A stretch of DNA of 36,062 bases, taken from positions 1 to 36,062 of the forward strand of contig JAEUHY010000032.1 in assembly GCA_016795325.1 (NCBI GenBank). Direction: 5' to 3'. The DNA is from Planctomycetota bacterium (GTDB lineage Bacteria > Planctomycetota > UBA1135 > GCA-002686595). Position 1 is the stretch's first letter; every line of letters starts with the position of its first letter. The notes beneath the pieces are model-generated. The model was given only the letters and a program-made list of their open reading frames with translations. It searched no databases and was not told the DNA's origin. The position numbers and the translations under genes are program-made. This document shows positions 8,738 to 17,835 of the stretch, piece after piece.

Positions 8738-10361
8738 CCGCGCGCACGAAGGCCGCGATGTCGCGCTTGAAGCGCGCCAGCTCGCCTTCGTGGATGTACA
8801 TCATGTGGCCGGCGTTGTAGTAGCCGAAGCTCACGCCGCCGCGCAGCGACGGGTCGAGCCCCAGGTGCTGGAAGGTGTAGTCCGCGGCGAAGTAGGGCGT
8901 CGCGAAGTCGTAGTAGCCGCTCGCGACGAACACCTTGAGGTACGGGTTGCGCGTCATCGCCTTGCGCAGCGTCTCGGCGACGTTGAGGTAGCGGTTCTCC
9001 TGGTCGTACTTCCAGGGCTGCACGCGGCCCGTGAGGATCTCGTACGGCAGGTCGTTCTCGTACTTGAGGGTGCGGCGCACGTAGTCGTTGATCGTCGCCG
9101 TGTACGGCCCGAGGATCGCCGACATGCTCGGGTCGTACTCGTAGCGCTCGCCCGCCGCGTCGAGGTCGATGCCCTTGAAGCGGCTGTCGAGTCGGCCGAC
9201 GGTGCGGCGCTCGTCGCGCAGCAGTTCCTTGGTGAAGCGGCCGATCTCGATGCGCAGGTTGCTGCGTTCGATGAACTCGAGCGACAGGCCGGTGTAGCGG
9301 CCGAGCTTGGCGACAAGGCGCTCGCGCTCCGCCGCGGGCAGCGCGTCGCCGCGCGCCAACGCGGGCATGTACTCGAGCAACGCGAAGCGCTCGACCTCGT
9401 CGAGGAAGGCGCGCAGGTCGTTCTGGTACTCGCGCGACACGCGCTTGTGGTGCCAGGCGGTCGCGGCGTACGTCGGGAGGAACAGCACGTACGGCAGGTC
9501 GTTGCCGACGTCGAAGCGCGCGGTTTGGAAGTTGAGGATCGCCGAGACGAGCACGATCCCGTTGAGGTACATGCCGTGGCGCTCCTGCAGGTGCCCGGCG
9601 AGCGCGGCGGCGCGCGTGGTGCCGTAGCTCTCGCCGGCGAGGAACTTGGGGCTCGGCCAGCGCAGCTCGCGCGTCGTGTAGAGCCGGATGAACTCGGCCA
9701 CCCACTCGACGTCCGGCGTGACGCCGTGGAACTGCGCGGCGCTCTCGCCCTCGGCGGCGCGGCTGTATCCGGTGGTGACCGGATCGATGAACACCAGGTC
9801 GGTGACGTCGAGCAGCGAGTGCGCGTTGTCGATCAGTTCGTACGGCGGCGGCGGCGCCCAGCCCTCGGCCGCCATGCGCACGCGCCGCGGTCCGAACGCG
9901 CCCAGGTGCAGCCAAACCGACGACGAACCCGGGCCGCCGTTGAAGGCGAAGGTGATGGGGCGCTGCGCGGGATCGCTGACCCCGTCGAGCACGTAGGCGA
10001 CGTAGAACAGCTCAGCCTTCGCCTTGCCGGCCTCGTCGGTGAGCTTCATGCGGCCGGCGGTCGCGCTGTAGGCGAGTTCACGACCGTCGACGGTGGTCGT
10101 GTGCCGCGTGCGAACGGCGTCGCCGCGGTCGCCCGAGAGCTTCTCGGCGCCCGCCGTGGGCGCGACCTGTTCCGCCGCCGGCTTGGTCTCTTGCGCGCCT
10201 TCGGACGCCGCGGCCTCGGCCTTCGACGGCGCCGCCGCCGTGGCTTCGCTCGCAGCTTGCGCGGGGACCGCGCTGTCCGGCGGCGCCTGCGGCGTCGGCG
10301 CAGAGGCCAGGAAGAACGCCAGGATGGGGCTCAGCAGCGGGCTCAGCGGCGAATGGAACAT
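8724..10361 (-). CDS. Secreted S10 serine carboxypeptidase
   Basis: This 545-residue exported peptidase of the S10 family removes C-terminal amino acids from peptides. The start at 10361 gives an N-terminal signal peptide (MFHSPLSPLLSPILAFFLAS) followed by an Ala/Pro-rich low-complexity linker (about residues 22-75). Catalytic features are the oxyanion-hole block FNGGPGSSSVW, the nucleophile in GESYGTTR (about Ser245), the Asp in ASGYYDFATPYF and the His in YNAGHMMYIHEG. FIDPVTTGYSRA is the usual segment before the nucleophile. The frame remains open upstream to 10445, but the extra residues are Arg-rich and would bury the signal peptide. The RRM gene upstream on the same strand is separated by a strong terminator, so this gene needs its own promoter. 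It likely feeds amino acids to the cell with the M1 peptidase nearby. Confidence 0.94.
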   Translation of the reverse strand: MFHSPLSPLLSPILAFFLASAPTPQAPPDSAVPAQAASEATAAAPSKAEAAASEGAQETKPAAEQVAPTAGAEKLSGDRGDAVRTRHTTTVDGRELAYSATAGRMKLTDEAGKAKAELFYVAYVLDGVSDPAQRPITFAFNGGPGSSSVWLHLGAFGPRRVRMAAEGWAPPPPYELIDNAHSLLDVTDLVFIDPVTTGYSRAAEGESAAQFHGVTPDVEWVAEFIRLYTTRELRWPSPKFLAGESYGTTRAAALAGHLQERHGMYLNGIVLVSAILNFQTARFDVGNDLPYVLFLPTYAATAWHHKRVSREYQNDLRAFLDEVERFALLEYMPALARGDALPAAERERLVAKLGRYTGLSLEFIERSNLRIEIGRFTKELLRDERRTVGRLDSRFKGIDLDAAGERYEYDPSMSAILGPYTATINDYVRRTLKYENDLPYEILTGRVQPWKYDQENRYLNVAETLRKAMTRNPYLKVFVASGYYDFATPYFAADYTFQHLGLDPSLRGGVSFGYYNAGHMMYIHEGELARFKRDIAAFVRAATQR

Positions 10362-10416
10362 CGTGGGGACGCTTCGTGTTGGGTCGCGTCGCTTGGGGTC
10401 ACGTCCGCGGGGGAAC

Positions 10417-10452
10417 AAAAAAAACCGCCGCTGCGACGGGCGCAACGGCGGT
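10417..10452 (-). terminator. Rho-independent terminator of the RRM gene
   Basis: Read on the minus strand, a 12-bp GC-rich stem with one G-U pair (arms 10441-10452 and 10424-10435, 5-nt loop) is followed by eight T residues. It lies about 105 bp after the RRM gene stop and just before the S10 peptidase start. It is the clearest intrinsic terminator in the window. Confidence 0.93.
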
Positions 10453-10557
10453 CTTCAAACGTACTCGTCCTGGGCATGCGCGTCGATCGCGCACAGCGGG
10501 TCGCGCTCGGCCCCGGTCACCCGGGGAGCGCGCCGCTCGGACTATCTGGGGGACAGA

Positions 10558-11064
10558 CTAGTAGCGGTCGTCGCGCCAGCCGCCGCCGCCGCCGCCGCCG
10601 CCACCGCGATCACCGCGGTCGCCGCCGCCGTAGCCACCGCGGTCACCGCCGCGATCGCCGCCACCGTAGCCGCCGCGACCACCGCCGCCGCCGCCACCGT
10701 AGCCGCCGCCACCACCACCGCCACCGCCGCCGCCGAAGCGACGGCCACCGCCGCCACCACCGCCGCCGCCGTAGCCGCCACCACCGCCGCCGCCCGGGCC
10801 GCGCGATTGCGGCGGACGGTCATCGGCTTCGTTGACGCGGAGCGGACGGCCATCGAGGTCGGCGCCGTTCAGCTCTTGGATCGCCGCAGCGGCGTCCTCT
10901 TGGCTGCCCATGCGCACGAAGGCGAAGCCGCGCGGGCGGCCCGTCATCTTGTCCGCGACGATGGCGACTTCCGTCACCTTGCGGCCGTTGTTCTCGAAAG
11001 CTGCGCGCAGCGAGGCTTCGGTGGTCTTGAAGTTCAGGTTCCCGACGTAAAGTTTCGTTCCCAT
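10558..11064 (-). CDS. RRM glycine-rich RNA-binding protein
   Basis: This 168-residue cytoplasmic protein has one RNA recognition motif (residues 1-80) and a glycine-rich tail. RNP2 is KLYVGNLNF and RNP1 is RGFAFVRM, with the beta4 block DLDGRPLRVNEA closing the fold, so single-stranded RNA binding is well supported. Residues ~90-168 are almost entirely Gly with interspersed Tyr, Arg and Asp (GGYGGGDRGDRGG), like RGG/YGG tails of eukaryotic hnRNP-type proteins and cyanobacterial Rbp proteins. Such tails promote RNA chaperoning and self-association; that role is inferred. The encoding DNA is a low-complexity CCG-rich tract (about 10565-10800) prone to length variation and assembly error. The gene is monocistronic: divergent from the acyl-CoA ligase and ended by a strong terminator. 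Cold induction is common in this family but no element for it is visible. Confidence 0.95.
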   Translation of the reverse strand: MGTKLYVGNLNFKTTEASLRAAFENNGRKVTEVAIVADKMTGRPRGFAFVRMGSQEDAAAAIQELNGADLDGRPLRVNEADDRPPQSRGPGGGGGGGYGGGGGGGGGRRFGGGGGGGGGGGYGGGGGGGRGGYGGGDRGGDRGGYGGGDRGDRGGGGGGGGGWRDDRY

Positions 11065-11260
11065 TTCACACTGTCAGTTGGAGTCAGCTCGCGCAGCCGT
11101 GCCAAACACCTGGAAGACCCGCGAAGCCAGTCACTTGGGGCCAGAGCCTAGCGACGGGTCTGAGGCTCGCCAGCGGAATCCTGTTTTCTGCCCTACTCGC
11201 TCTTGACTCTCGGGCCCCCAACGCTCTCGTTTTTGCGCCCGCCAGCCCCCCACCGACGCC

Positions 11261-12799
11261 GTGCACCTCGCCTCCCTCCTCGAACGCGCCCGTGAGTTGC
11301 ACCCCGACCAACCGGCCGTCGTCGAGGGCGACCTGCGGCTGACCTACCGCCAGTTCAGCCGCCGCGTGGCCTCGTTGGCCGGCTGGATGCACGCGAGCGG
11401 CGTTCGCGCCGGCGAGCGCGTGGCGCTCCTCGACCACAACTCGACGCCCTTCCTGGAGGCCTACTTCGCCGCCGCGCAGCTGGGAGCAGTGCTGGCGCCG
11501 CTCAACACGCGTCTGTCGCACAAGGAACTCGCATTCATCGTCGAGGACTGCGGCGCCGAGCTCCTGCTCGCCGGTCCCGAATGCGCCCCGGCGGTCGCGG
11601 CGCTGCTCGGCACGAACCCCTCGATCCGCCGCGTCCTGTGGCTCGGCGTCCCCCCGGCCGGCGCCGGCGGAAGCGCCTACGCGGAGGCTCTTGCCTGCGA
11701 GCCGCGGAGCGAACGCGCGCCCCTCGATCCCGACAGTCTGGCGCACCTTTACTACACGAGCGGGACAACGGGTCGTCCCAAGGGGGTGATGCTCTCCCAC
11801 CGCAACGTGTGGGTGCACGCGCTCTCCACCGTCGCCGAGTTGGGCCTGAGCGACCGGGACCGCTGGGGGCACATCGCCCCCCTGTTCCACCTCGCGGACG
11901 CCTGGGCGACGTTCGCGATCACGTGGGTCGGCGGCGTGCACGTCGTCGTGCCGCGCTTCGAAGAAGAGGCCGTGTTCGGGGCCATCGAGCGAGAACGGAT
12001 CACGATCACCAATCTGGTCCCGACGATGCTGACGCGCCTGGTGCGCCACCCCGGCGCCGACGCGCGCGACGTGCGCTCGCTGCGCCGCATCCTCTCGGGC
12101 GGCGCGCCGATCGCGCCCGAGGTCGTGCGCGAGATCATGCGCGTGTTCCGCTGCGAGTACGTGCAGACCTACGGCATGACCGAGACCAGCCCCTACCTCA
12201 CGCTCAGCCTGCTCAAGGCGCATCTGTCGCAGTTGCCGCCAGACGAGCAGTTCCGCTACCGCGCGAAGACCGGGCGGCCGTTCGCCGCGGTCGAACTGGA
12301 CGTGGTCGGTGAAGATGGGCGCAGCGTGCCGCGCGACGGCGCCAGCGTCGGTGAGATCCGCGCACGCGGCGCGACGGTCACGAGCGGCTACTGGAAACGC
12401 CCCGACGAAACGCGCGCGGCGTTCGACAACGGCTGGCTCAAGACCGGCGACCTCGCGACGGTCGACGCCGAGGGCTACCTGCAGATCGTGGACCGCAAGA
12501 AGGACATGATCATCACCGGCGGCGAGAAGGTGTATTCGACCGAGGTCGAGAACGTGCTGTACGAGCACGCTGCCGTGCTCGAAGCGGCGGTGTACGGCCT
12601 GCCGGACGACGTGTGGGGCGAGCGTGTTTGCGCGGCCGTCGCCCTGCGCGTGGGCGCGACGGCGAGCGAACCGGAGTTGATCGCGTTCTGCCGCGAGCGC
12701 CTGACGCACTACAAGGCGCCGCGCACGGTCCGCTTCGTGCCCGAATTGCCCAAAACGGGCTCGGGCAAGATCCAAAAGAGCGTATTGCGGTCGAGTTGA
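11261..12799 (+). CDS. Acyl-CoA synthetase (ANL superfamily AMP-forming ligase)
   Basis: This 512-residue cytoplasmic enzyme activates a carboxylic acid, probably a fatty or aryl acid, through an acyl-adenylate to its CoA thioester. The P-loop motif A3 is YYTSGTTGRPKGVMLSH, A5 is YGMTETSP, A7 is WLKTGDLATVDAEGYLQI, A8 follows as DRKKDMIITGGEKVY, and the catalytic Lys of A10 is in PKTGSGKIQK near the C-terminus. FHLADAWATF matches the acyl-pocket region of medium/long-chain ligases. The GTG at 11261 is the start because the conserved N-terminal domain begins within ten residues; no strong ribosome-binding site is seen. A TTGACT at 11203-11208 could be a -35 element, but no convincing -10 follows. 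The stop is 48 bp before the FG-GAP gene. Chain-length preference cannot be read from sequence. Confidence 0.93.
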   Translation: MHLASLLERARELHPDQPAVVEGDLRLTYRQFSRRVASLAGWMHASGVRAGERVALLDHNSTPFLEAYFAAAQLGAVLAPLNTRLSHKELAFIVEDCGAELLLAGPECAPAVAALLGTNPSIRRVLWLGVPPAGAGGSAYAEALACEPRSERAPLDPDSLAHLYYTSGTTGRPKGVMLSHRNVWVHALSTVAELGLSDRDRWGHIAPLFHLADAWATFAITWVGGVHVVVPRFEEEAVFGAIERERITITNLVPTMLTRLVRHPGADARDVRSLRRILSGGAPIAPEVVREIMRVFRCEYVQTYGMTETSPYLTLSLLKAHLSQLPPDEQFRYRAKTGRPFAAVELDVVGEDGRSVPRDGASVGEIRARGATVTSGYWKRPDETRAAFDNGWLKTGDLATVDAEGYLQIVDRKKDMIITGGEKVYSTEVENVLYEHAAVLEAAVYGLPDDVWGERVCAAVALRVGATASEPELIAFCRERLTHYKAPRTVRFVPELPKTGSGKIQKSVLRSS

Positions 12800-12847
12800 A
12801 CCGATTGGCGGGAGCGCGGCATTAGGGTTCTCCAACCGGAGGTCCCC

Positions 12848-15007
12848 ATGCGCGCACTGGCAACCGTTCTCGCCCTCGCTTCGACCGCGTCCGCACAGCA
12901 GTTCCAACTCGACACCGTGCGCACGCCGCAGGGCGCGCCGGGTGCGAGCGGCTTCACGGAGAACGTCGAGTTGTTCGACGTCGATGGCGACGGCGACCTC
13001 GACGTCCTGTACGCCGACGGCGGCGAATTCGGAGTGCAGCAGAACCGCCTGCTGCTCAACCAGGGCGGCGCGCAGGCGGGCGCCGTCGGCTGGTTCACGG
13101 ACGCGACAGCTACACGTTATCCGGCCGTGCTCGACGGCAGCCGCGACATCGACTTCGTGGACCTCGACAACGACGGCGACCTCGACTTCTTCGTGTCGAA
13201 CACCTCGGGCGTCGCGAACCAGACCTGCCGCTTCATGGTCAACATGGGCGGCGCGCAGGGCGGAGCGCAGGGCTTCTTCCAGGACCAGACGCCGACGCGC
13301 TACCGCAACCTGGGGCAGAACAACGGGACCACCACGCACTCCTCGATCGCTCCGAGCCTGGTGCTCGGCGGCGGCGGCTACATCGACTGGTCGTGCGACA
13401 GCGCCTTCTACGACCTCGACAACGACGGCGACTCCGACCTGGTGCAGGCGACGTACGGCTCGCTGTCGCTGGGCAAATCCCCCACGCGGCTGTTCCTCAA
13501 CGACGGCGTGGGCGGCTTCGAAGAGTTCAACCCCAGCGGGTTCCAACTCGCGGGCGCCGACATCGTGCCCCTGTCGCCGGGACTGTGGTGCGAGGGTCTG
13601 CAGCGCCAGCGCACGACCAACACGAGCGGCGCCGAGTGCGACATCGCGAACGTCTCGGTCTCGATCGAAGGCGGCGACTTCGACGGCGACTTCGACGTCG
13701 ACCTGCTGCTGGGTGAGAAGAACGACGAGGCGCGCATCATCCGCAATCGGACGATGGAGAACGGCGGCGCGCTCGCTTTCCGCGACGTGAGCCACGCCTC
13801 GTTCGGCGTCGCGGACTGGGCGCCGATGATGGGCAGTTACGAGCAGGAGCTCGGCGACCACGACAACGACGGCGACCTCGACATCTACGGCACGAACTGG
13901 CTGGGTACGTGCAACACGGTGTCGAACAACGACGGAGCGGGATTCTTCGGTGCGCCGACGGTCGTCGCCAACACCTGCACGCGCCACGACGAGCCGGATT
14001 ACGTCGACTACGACAACGACGGCGATCTCGACGTGATCGTGGCGGCGCGCGCGGCGGCGGAGGAGTTGCACCGCAACGACGGCCTCGGCGCGGGAGGGAG
14101 CTCGTTCGCGGCGGTGAGCGGCGTGCTGCCGGGCGCGGTCTCGAACGCGATGGGCGTCGACGCTGCGGACACCGACCAGGACGGAGATCCGGACCTGTGG
14201 TTCGCCAACGACTTCGACGATCCCGAAACGCACTTCGTGAACGTCACGGGAACGCCGGACGTGCACGCGCCGCGCATCAGCGCGCTCGAACAGGTCGCCG
14301 ACCGCTCGGCCGGTCCCGCGCCGACGGTGGTGCGCGCGCACGTGTTCGACAACTCCGGCTGGTACGTGACGGCGCTGTGCGACGCGCAGCTCGAACACCG
14401 CGTCGGCGGCAGCGGTGCGTTTCTCGCGAGCGCGATGCGCTTCAGCGGCGGCCAAGTGTTCCGCGGCGAAATCCCGGGCTTCCTCGAGGGGCTCGTCGAG
14501 TACCGCGTGCGCTGCACGGACGCGGCGGGCAACAGCGCCACCTCGATCACGCGCAGCTTCCTCGCCACGGCCTGCGTCGGCGCGCCGACGGTGTACTGCA
14601 CGGCGAAGACCAACTCGCTGGGCTGCGTGCCCGCGATCGGCTTCAGCGGCACGCCGAGCGTGAGCGCGGGCTCGGGCTTCGTGATCCGCGCGGAGCAGTC
14701 GTTGCCCGACAAGGCGGGCCTGCTCTTCTACAGCCTCGCGGGCCCGAAGATCACCGCGTACCAGGGCGGTTTCCTGTGCGTGAAGACGCCCACGGTGCGC
14801 ACCGCGCTGCTCAACTCCGGTTCGAGCGGCGTCGGCCCGTGCACGGGCGTGTTCGCCTTCGACTTCAACGCCTACGCCGCCAGCGGAATCGATCCGCAGC
14901 TGCAGCAACCCGGGCGCGCCGTGTGGGCGCAGTTCTGGAGCCGTGACCCGCAGTCGAGCTTCCAGACCAACCGCACCGACGCGCTGAGCTTCTTCATGTG
15001 CCCGTGA
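12848..15007 (+). CDS. Secreted FG-GAP/VCBS repeat protein with C-terminal Cys-rich domain
   Basis: This 719-residue exported protein starts with a signal peptide (MRALATVLALASTASAQ), supported by a GGAGG site 5 bp before the ATG. Residues ~40-470 carry at least seven calcium-loop repeats of the VCBS/FG-GAP beta-propeller type, for example DVDGDGDLDVL, DLDNDGDLDFF, DYDNDGDLDVIV and DTDQDGDPDLW; the acidic residues would bind Ca2+. An Ig-like segment (about 475-575) follows. Residues 583-719 are the domain beginning YCTAKTNSLGC with four conserved cysteines, a WSRDPQ motif and the end FFMCP. The same domain ends two other secreted proteins in this window (19744-21729 and 21932-23368). It is probably a cell-surface or extracellular adhesion or structural protein; no catalytic motif is visible. 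A hairpin follows the stop. Confidence 0.92.
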   Translation: MRALATVLALASTASAQQFQLDTVRTPQGAPGASGFTENVELFDVDGDGDLDVLYADGGEFGVQQNRLLLNQGGAQAGAVGWFTDATATRYPAVLDGSRDIDFVDLDNDGDLDFFVSNTSGVANQTCRFMVNMGGAQGGAQGFFQDQTPTRYRNLGQNNGTTTHSSIAPSLVLGGGGYIDWSCDSAFYDLDNDGDSDLVQATYGSLSLGKSPTRLFLNDGVGGFEEFNPSGFQLAGADIVPLSPGLWCEGLQRQRTTNTSGAECDIANVSVSIEGGDFDGDFDVDLLLGEKNDEARIIRNRTMENGGALAFRDVSHASFGVADWAPMMGSYEQELGDHDNDGDLDIYGTNWLGTCNTVSNNDGAGFFGAPTVVANTCTRHDEPDYVDYDNDGDLDVIVAARAAAEELHRNDGLGAGGSSFAAVSGVLPGAVSNAMGVDAADTDQDGDPDLWFANDFDDPETHFVNVTGTPDVHAPRISALEQVADRSAGPAPTVVRAHVFDNSGWYVTALCDAQLEHRVGGSGAFLASAMRFSGGQVFRGEIPGFLEGLVEYRVRCTDAAGNSATSITRSFLATACVGAPTVYCTAKTNSLGCVPAIGFSGTPSVSAGSGFVIRAEQSLPDKAGLLFYSLAGPKITAYQGGFLCVKTPTVRTALLNSGSSGVGPCTGVFAFDFNAYAASGIDPQLQQPGRAVWAQFWSRDPQSSFQTNRTDALSFFMCP

Positions 15008-15020
15008 GGCGCGCGTTCGT

Positions 15021-15044
15021 TCCCTGCGCACGAATGCGCAGGGA
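15021..15044 (+). terminator. Hairpin after the FG-GAP gene
   Basis: A perfect 10-bp stem (15021-15030 and 15035-15044) with a CGAA tetraloop lies 13 bp after the stop codon at 15007. There is no T-tract. It probably protects or ends the FG-GAP transcript before the radical SAM gene. Confidence 0.6.
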
Positions 15045-15152
15045 CGGCGGACTTTGAGCGGCGTCGCGCGCGCTCGCGCAGACCCGGAGTAGGTTTCGAT
15101 TGGACGCGTGCAGGCTCCGAGCCGCGCACGCCACGAAGCCCGGAGTTCCGCC

Positions 15153-16694
15153 GTGAAGGTCCTGCACATCACACGCACGCTGCCCCAGGAAATGCTGGGG
15201 CCGATGTACCTCGCTCGCGCCGTCAAGGACGCCGGCCACCAGATGCGGGCGATCTGCCTGCCCGATCCGCTGTGGCTGCGCAAGATCGAGGAGTACGGCC
15301 CCGACGTCATCACCTGGTCGCTGATGACCGGCAACCACCGCCAGATCTTCGACGTCAATCGCTTCCTCAAGAGCAAGTTCGAGTTCTTCTCGTTGATGGG
15401 CGGGCCGCACGTGACCTTCGTGCCCGAGAGCGCGCGTGAGCGCGGCGTCGACGCGCTGTGCATCGGCGAAGGCGAACAAGCCCTGGTCGAGTTGCTCGAC
15501 ACGCTCGAACGCGGCGGCGACTGGCGCGGCATCGACAACCTCGCCTGGGCGGACGCGTCGGGCGAGATCCACAGGAACAAGCTGCGCCCGCTCGTGCGCG
15601 ACCTCGACGCGCTCGGTTTTCCCGACCGTTCGCTGATCTACGACGCTCAGGCGCTGTACCGCAACAGTCCGCGCAAGGTGTTCCTGACGCAGCGCGGCTG
15701 TCCGATGCTGTGCACCTTCTGCTTCCACCACGCCTGGAAGAACAAGATCTACAAGGCCAAGAACAGCGAGTACGTGCGCAAGCGCTCGGTGGGCCACGTC
15801 ATCGCCGAAGTGCTCGAGGTGCGCGCCAAGTACGGACTGGAGTTCGTCCACTTCCTCGACGACATCTTCAACATCAAGAGCGAGTGGTTGGCCGAGTTCT
15901 GCGAGCGCTGGCCGCGCGAGGTCGGCCTGCCTTTCGACGTGATCTTGATGGCCAACCTCACCAAGGAAGAGCACATCGCGCAGCTCAAGCGCGCGGGCTG
16001 CGTCTACGCGCGCATCGCGTTCGAAGCGGCGAACGACTACGTGCGCAACGAAGTGTTCCGCAAGAACACCGAACGCGAGCAGCTCACGAACGCGGCGAAG
16101 TGGATCAAACAACACGGGATCCGGCTGGGCTCGCTCAACATGCTCGGCGGCCCGGGCGGAACGCTCGAAGACGAGTTCGAGACGATCAAGCTCAACGTCG
16201 AGTGCGAGGTCGACCACCCGTTGTGTTCGATCGTGCAGCCCTATCCGGAGTTCGAACTCAACGAGATCACGCGCAGCATGGGCATCGCCGTGGCGAGCTA
16301 CGACCAGTTCCCCTCGCAGTTCAATCGCTCGGCGACGATCGAGTTGCCGCAGAAGCTCCAGATCGAGAACCTCCACAAGTGGTTTCCGGTGCTCGTGCGG
16401 CACCCGGCGCTGTTGCCGCTCGCGCGGCGCACGCTCGACAAGCGCTGGCTGCGCAAGCCGCTGCTGGCGATGTACATGCTCTACTCGGAATGGCTCGTCA
16501 CCGAGCAGAACCGGCTCTACAGCCGCGCACGTGGACTCGAGCGCATCTGGCGCTGGGCGCCGGTCGATTTCGCCTCGCGCGTGCTGACCAAAGGCGCAAT
16601 TCGAGCGGTCGGCGCCGTGGGCGGCCGCGTCGTGCAGCGGCTGAGCGCCAGGCTCGAGCTGGGCGACGAACGCGTCGTGGCGCACATGGATTAG
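15153..16694 (+). CDS. B12-binding-type radical SAM protein
   Basis: This 513-residue enzyme is of the B12-binding-domain plus radical SAM class. Residues 1-140 form a Rossmann-like domain in the place of the cobalamin-binding domain (start VKVLHITRTLPQEMLGPMYL, then EEYGPDVITWSLMTGN and GGPHVTF), but I do not see the cobalamin-ligand DxHxxG motif. The 4Fe-4S cluster ligands are Cys183, Cys187 and Cys190 in GCPMLCTFCFHH, followed by FVHFLDDIFN and the GSLNMLGGPGGTLEDE region typical of the fold. The C-terminal ~120 residues are Arg/Leu-rich without clear domains. The GTG at 15153 was chosen for its GGAG site 7 bp upstream and because conservation starts there; another in-frame GTG exists at 15108. 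The substrate is unknown. moaA, 58 bp downstream, may be cotranscribed. Confidence 0.88.
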   Translation: MKVLHITRTLPQEMLGPMYLARAVKDAGHQMRAICLPDPLWLRKIEEYGPDVITWSLMTGNHRQIFDVNRFLKSKFEFFSLMGGPHVTFVPESARERGVDALCIGEGEQALVELLDTLERGGDWRGIDNLAWADASGEIHRNKLRPLVRDLDALGFPDRSLIYDAQALYRNSPRKVFLTQRGCPMLCTFCFHHAWKNKIYKAKNSEYVRKRSVGHVIAEVLEVRAKYGLEFVHFLDDIFNIKSEWLAEFCERWPREVGLPFDVILMANLTKEEHIAQLKRAGCVYARIAFEAANDYVRNEVFRKNTEREQLTNAAKWIKQHGIRLGSLNMLGGPGGTLEDEFETIKLNVECEVDHPLCSIVQPYPEFELNEITRSMGIAVASYDQFPSQFNRSATIELPQKLQIENLHKWFPVLVRHPALLPLARRTLDKRWLRKPLLAMYMLYSEWLVTEQNRLYSRARGLERIWRWAPVDFASRVLTKGAIRAVGAVGGRVVQRLSARLELGDERVVAHMD

Positions 16695-16752
16695 CGACAT
16701 TCGTGCGCTCGAGCGCCTACCCCCGCGCGCCGTCCGCGCCCATACTCGGGGG

Positions 16753-17778
16753 ATGCCCGCACTGCTCGATCTGCACGGACGGCCGCTGCGCAACCTGCGC
16801 GTGTCGGTCACCGACCGCTGCAACCTGCGCTGCGCGTACTGCATGCCCGAGGAGGAGTACCGCTGGCTGCCGCGCGAAGACGTGCTGCGCTTCGGCGAGC
16901 TCTCGGCCATCGTCGACGCGTTTTGCCTCTTGGGCGTCGACAAGGTGCGCATCACGGGCGGCGAGCCGCTGCTGCGGCGCGAGCTCGAACGTTTCGTCGA
17001 GCAGCTCGCACGCCGGCCGGCGCTCAAGGATCTCGCGCTGACCACCAACGGGCTGCTGCTCGCGCAGCAGGCGCCGGCGCTCGCCGCCGCCGGGCTCCAC
17101 CGCGTGACGGTGAGCCTCGACACGCTGCGCGAGCCGGTGTTCGAGCAGCTCACGCGCCGCAAGGGTCTCGCCGACGTTCTCGCGGGGATCGACGCCGCCG
17201 CGCGGCACTGGCCGGGGCGCGTGAAGCTCGACACGGTCGTGATGCGCGGCGTGAACGACGGTGAGATCGATGCGCTGCTCGAGTTCGCGCGCGAGCGCGG
17301 CGTGGAGCTGCGCTACATCGAGTACATGGACGTCGGCGGCGCGACGCAGTGGTCGATGGAGCAGGTCGTCCCGCGCGCGGAGTTGCTCGAGCGGCTCGCG
17401 CAGCGCTTCGGGCCGATCGAGCCGCTGCACGAGGATTCGTCGGCGCCCGCCGAACGTTTCCGGCTGAGCGACGGAACCCTGTTCGGCGTGATCGCCTCGA
17501 CCACCGCGCCGTTCTGCGGCAAGTGCGACCGCAGCCGCCTGACGGCGGACGGTACGTGGTACCTGTGCCTGTACGCACGCCTGGGGCTCAACCTCAAGGC
17601 GCTGCTGCGCGGCGGAACTTCGACGGAAGAGATCGCGGAGCGCATCCGCACCGTGTGGAGCGGGCGCAGCGACCGCGGCGCCGAAGAGCGACTGGCCGAG
17701 CGCGAGCGCGGGCCGCTGCTCGACGCGCAGATGCTGCGCGACGACCCGCGCCTGGAGATGCACACGCGCGGCGGCTGA
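16753..17778 (+). CDS. moaA: GTP 3',8-cyclase MoaA
   Basis: This 341-residue radical SAM enzyme catalyses the first step of molybdenum cofactor synthesis, conversion of GTP to (8S)-3',8-cyclo-7,8-dihydroguanosine triphosphate. The N-terminal SAM-binding cluster ligands are Cys23, Cys27 and Cys30 in DRCNLRCAYCMP. The C-terminal GTP-binding cluster is Cys255, Cys258 and Cys272 with the family's CX2CX13C spacing (FCGKCDRSRLTADG, then WYLCLYA). KVRITGGEPLLRREL is the SAM-binding GGE motif. The protein ends in Gly-Gly, the conserved MoaA tail that enters the active site. Length and domain order are normal. No other moa or mog gene is in the window, so MoaC, MoaD and MoaE must lie elsewhere. The ATG at 16753 directly abuts a G-run that may serve as ribosome contact. 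Confidence 0.97.
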   Translation: MPALLDLHGRPLRNLRVSVTDRCNLRCAYCMPEEEYRWLPREDVLRFGELSAIVDAFCLLGVDKVRITGGEPLLRRELERFVEQLARRPALKDLALTTNGLLLAQQAPALAAAGLHRVTVSLDTLREPVFEQLTRRKGLADVLAGIDAAARHWPGRVKLDTVVMRGVNDGEIDALLEFARERGVELRYIEYMDVGGATQWSMEQVVPRAELLERLAQRFGPIEPLHEDSSAPAERFRLSDGTLFGVIASTTAPFCGKCDRSRLTADGTWYLCLYARLGLNLKALLRGGTSTEEIAERIRTVWSGRSDRGAEERLAERERGPLLDAQMLRDDPRLEMHTRGG

Positions 17779-17835
17779 GCGCGGCGCGCACGCCCAACTG
17801 GCCCGCGCCCCAGCGGTTCGCCATCCTCGTTCTCC

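Noticed and set aside
8790..10835. A 681-codon open frame on the plus strand
   Set aside because: It is antisense to the S10 peptidase and the RRM gene, whose catalytic and RNP motifs are unmistakable.
11084..15580. A 1498-codon open frame on the minus strand
   Set aside because: It runs antisense to the acyl-CoA ligase, the FG-GAP protein and part of the radical SAM gene, all with clear family motifs. Its translation is Arg/Ala/Val-rich low complexity, as expected for an antisense frame in GC-rich coding DNA.
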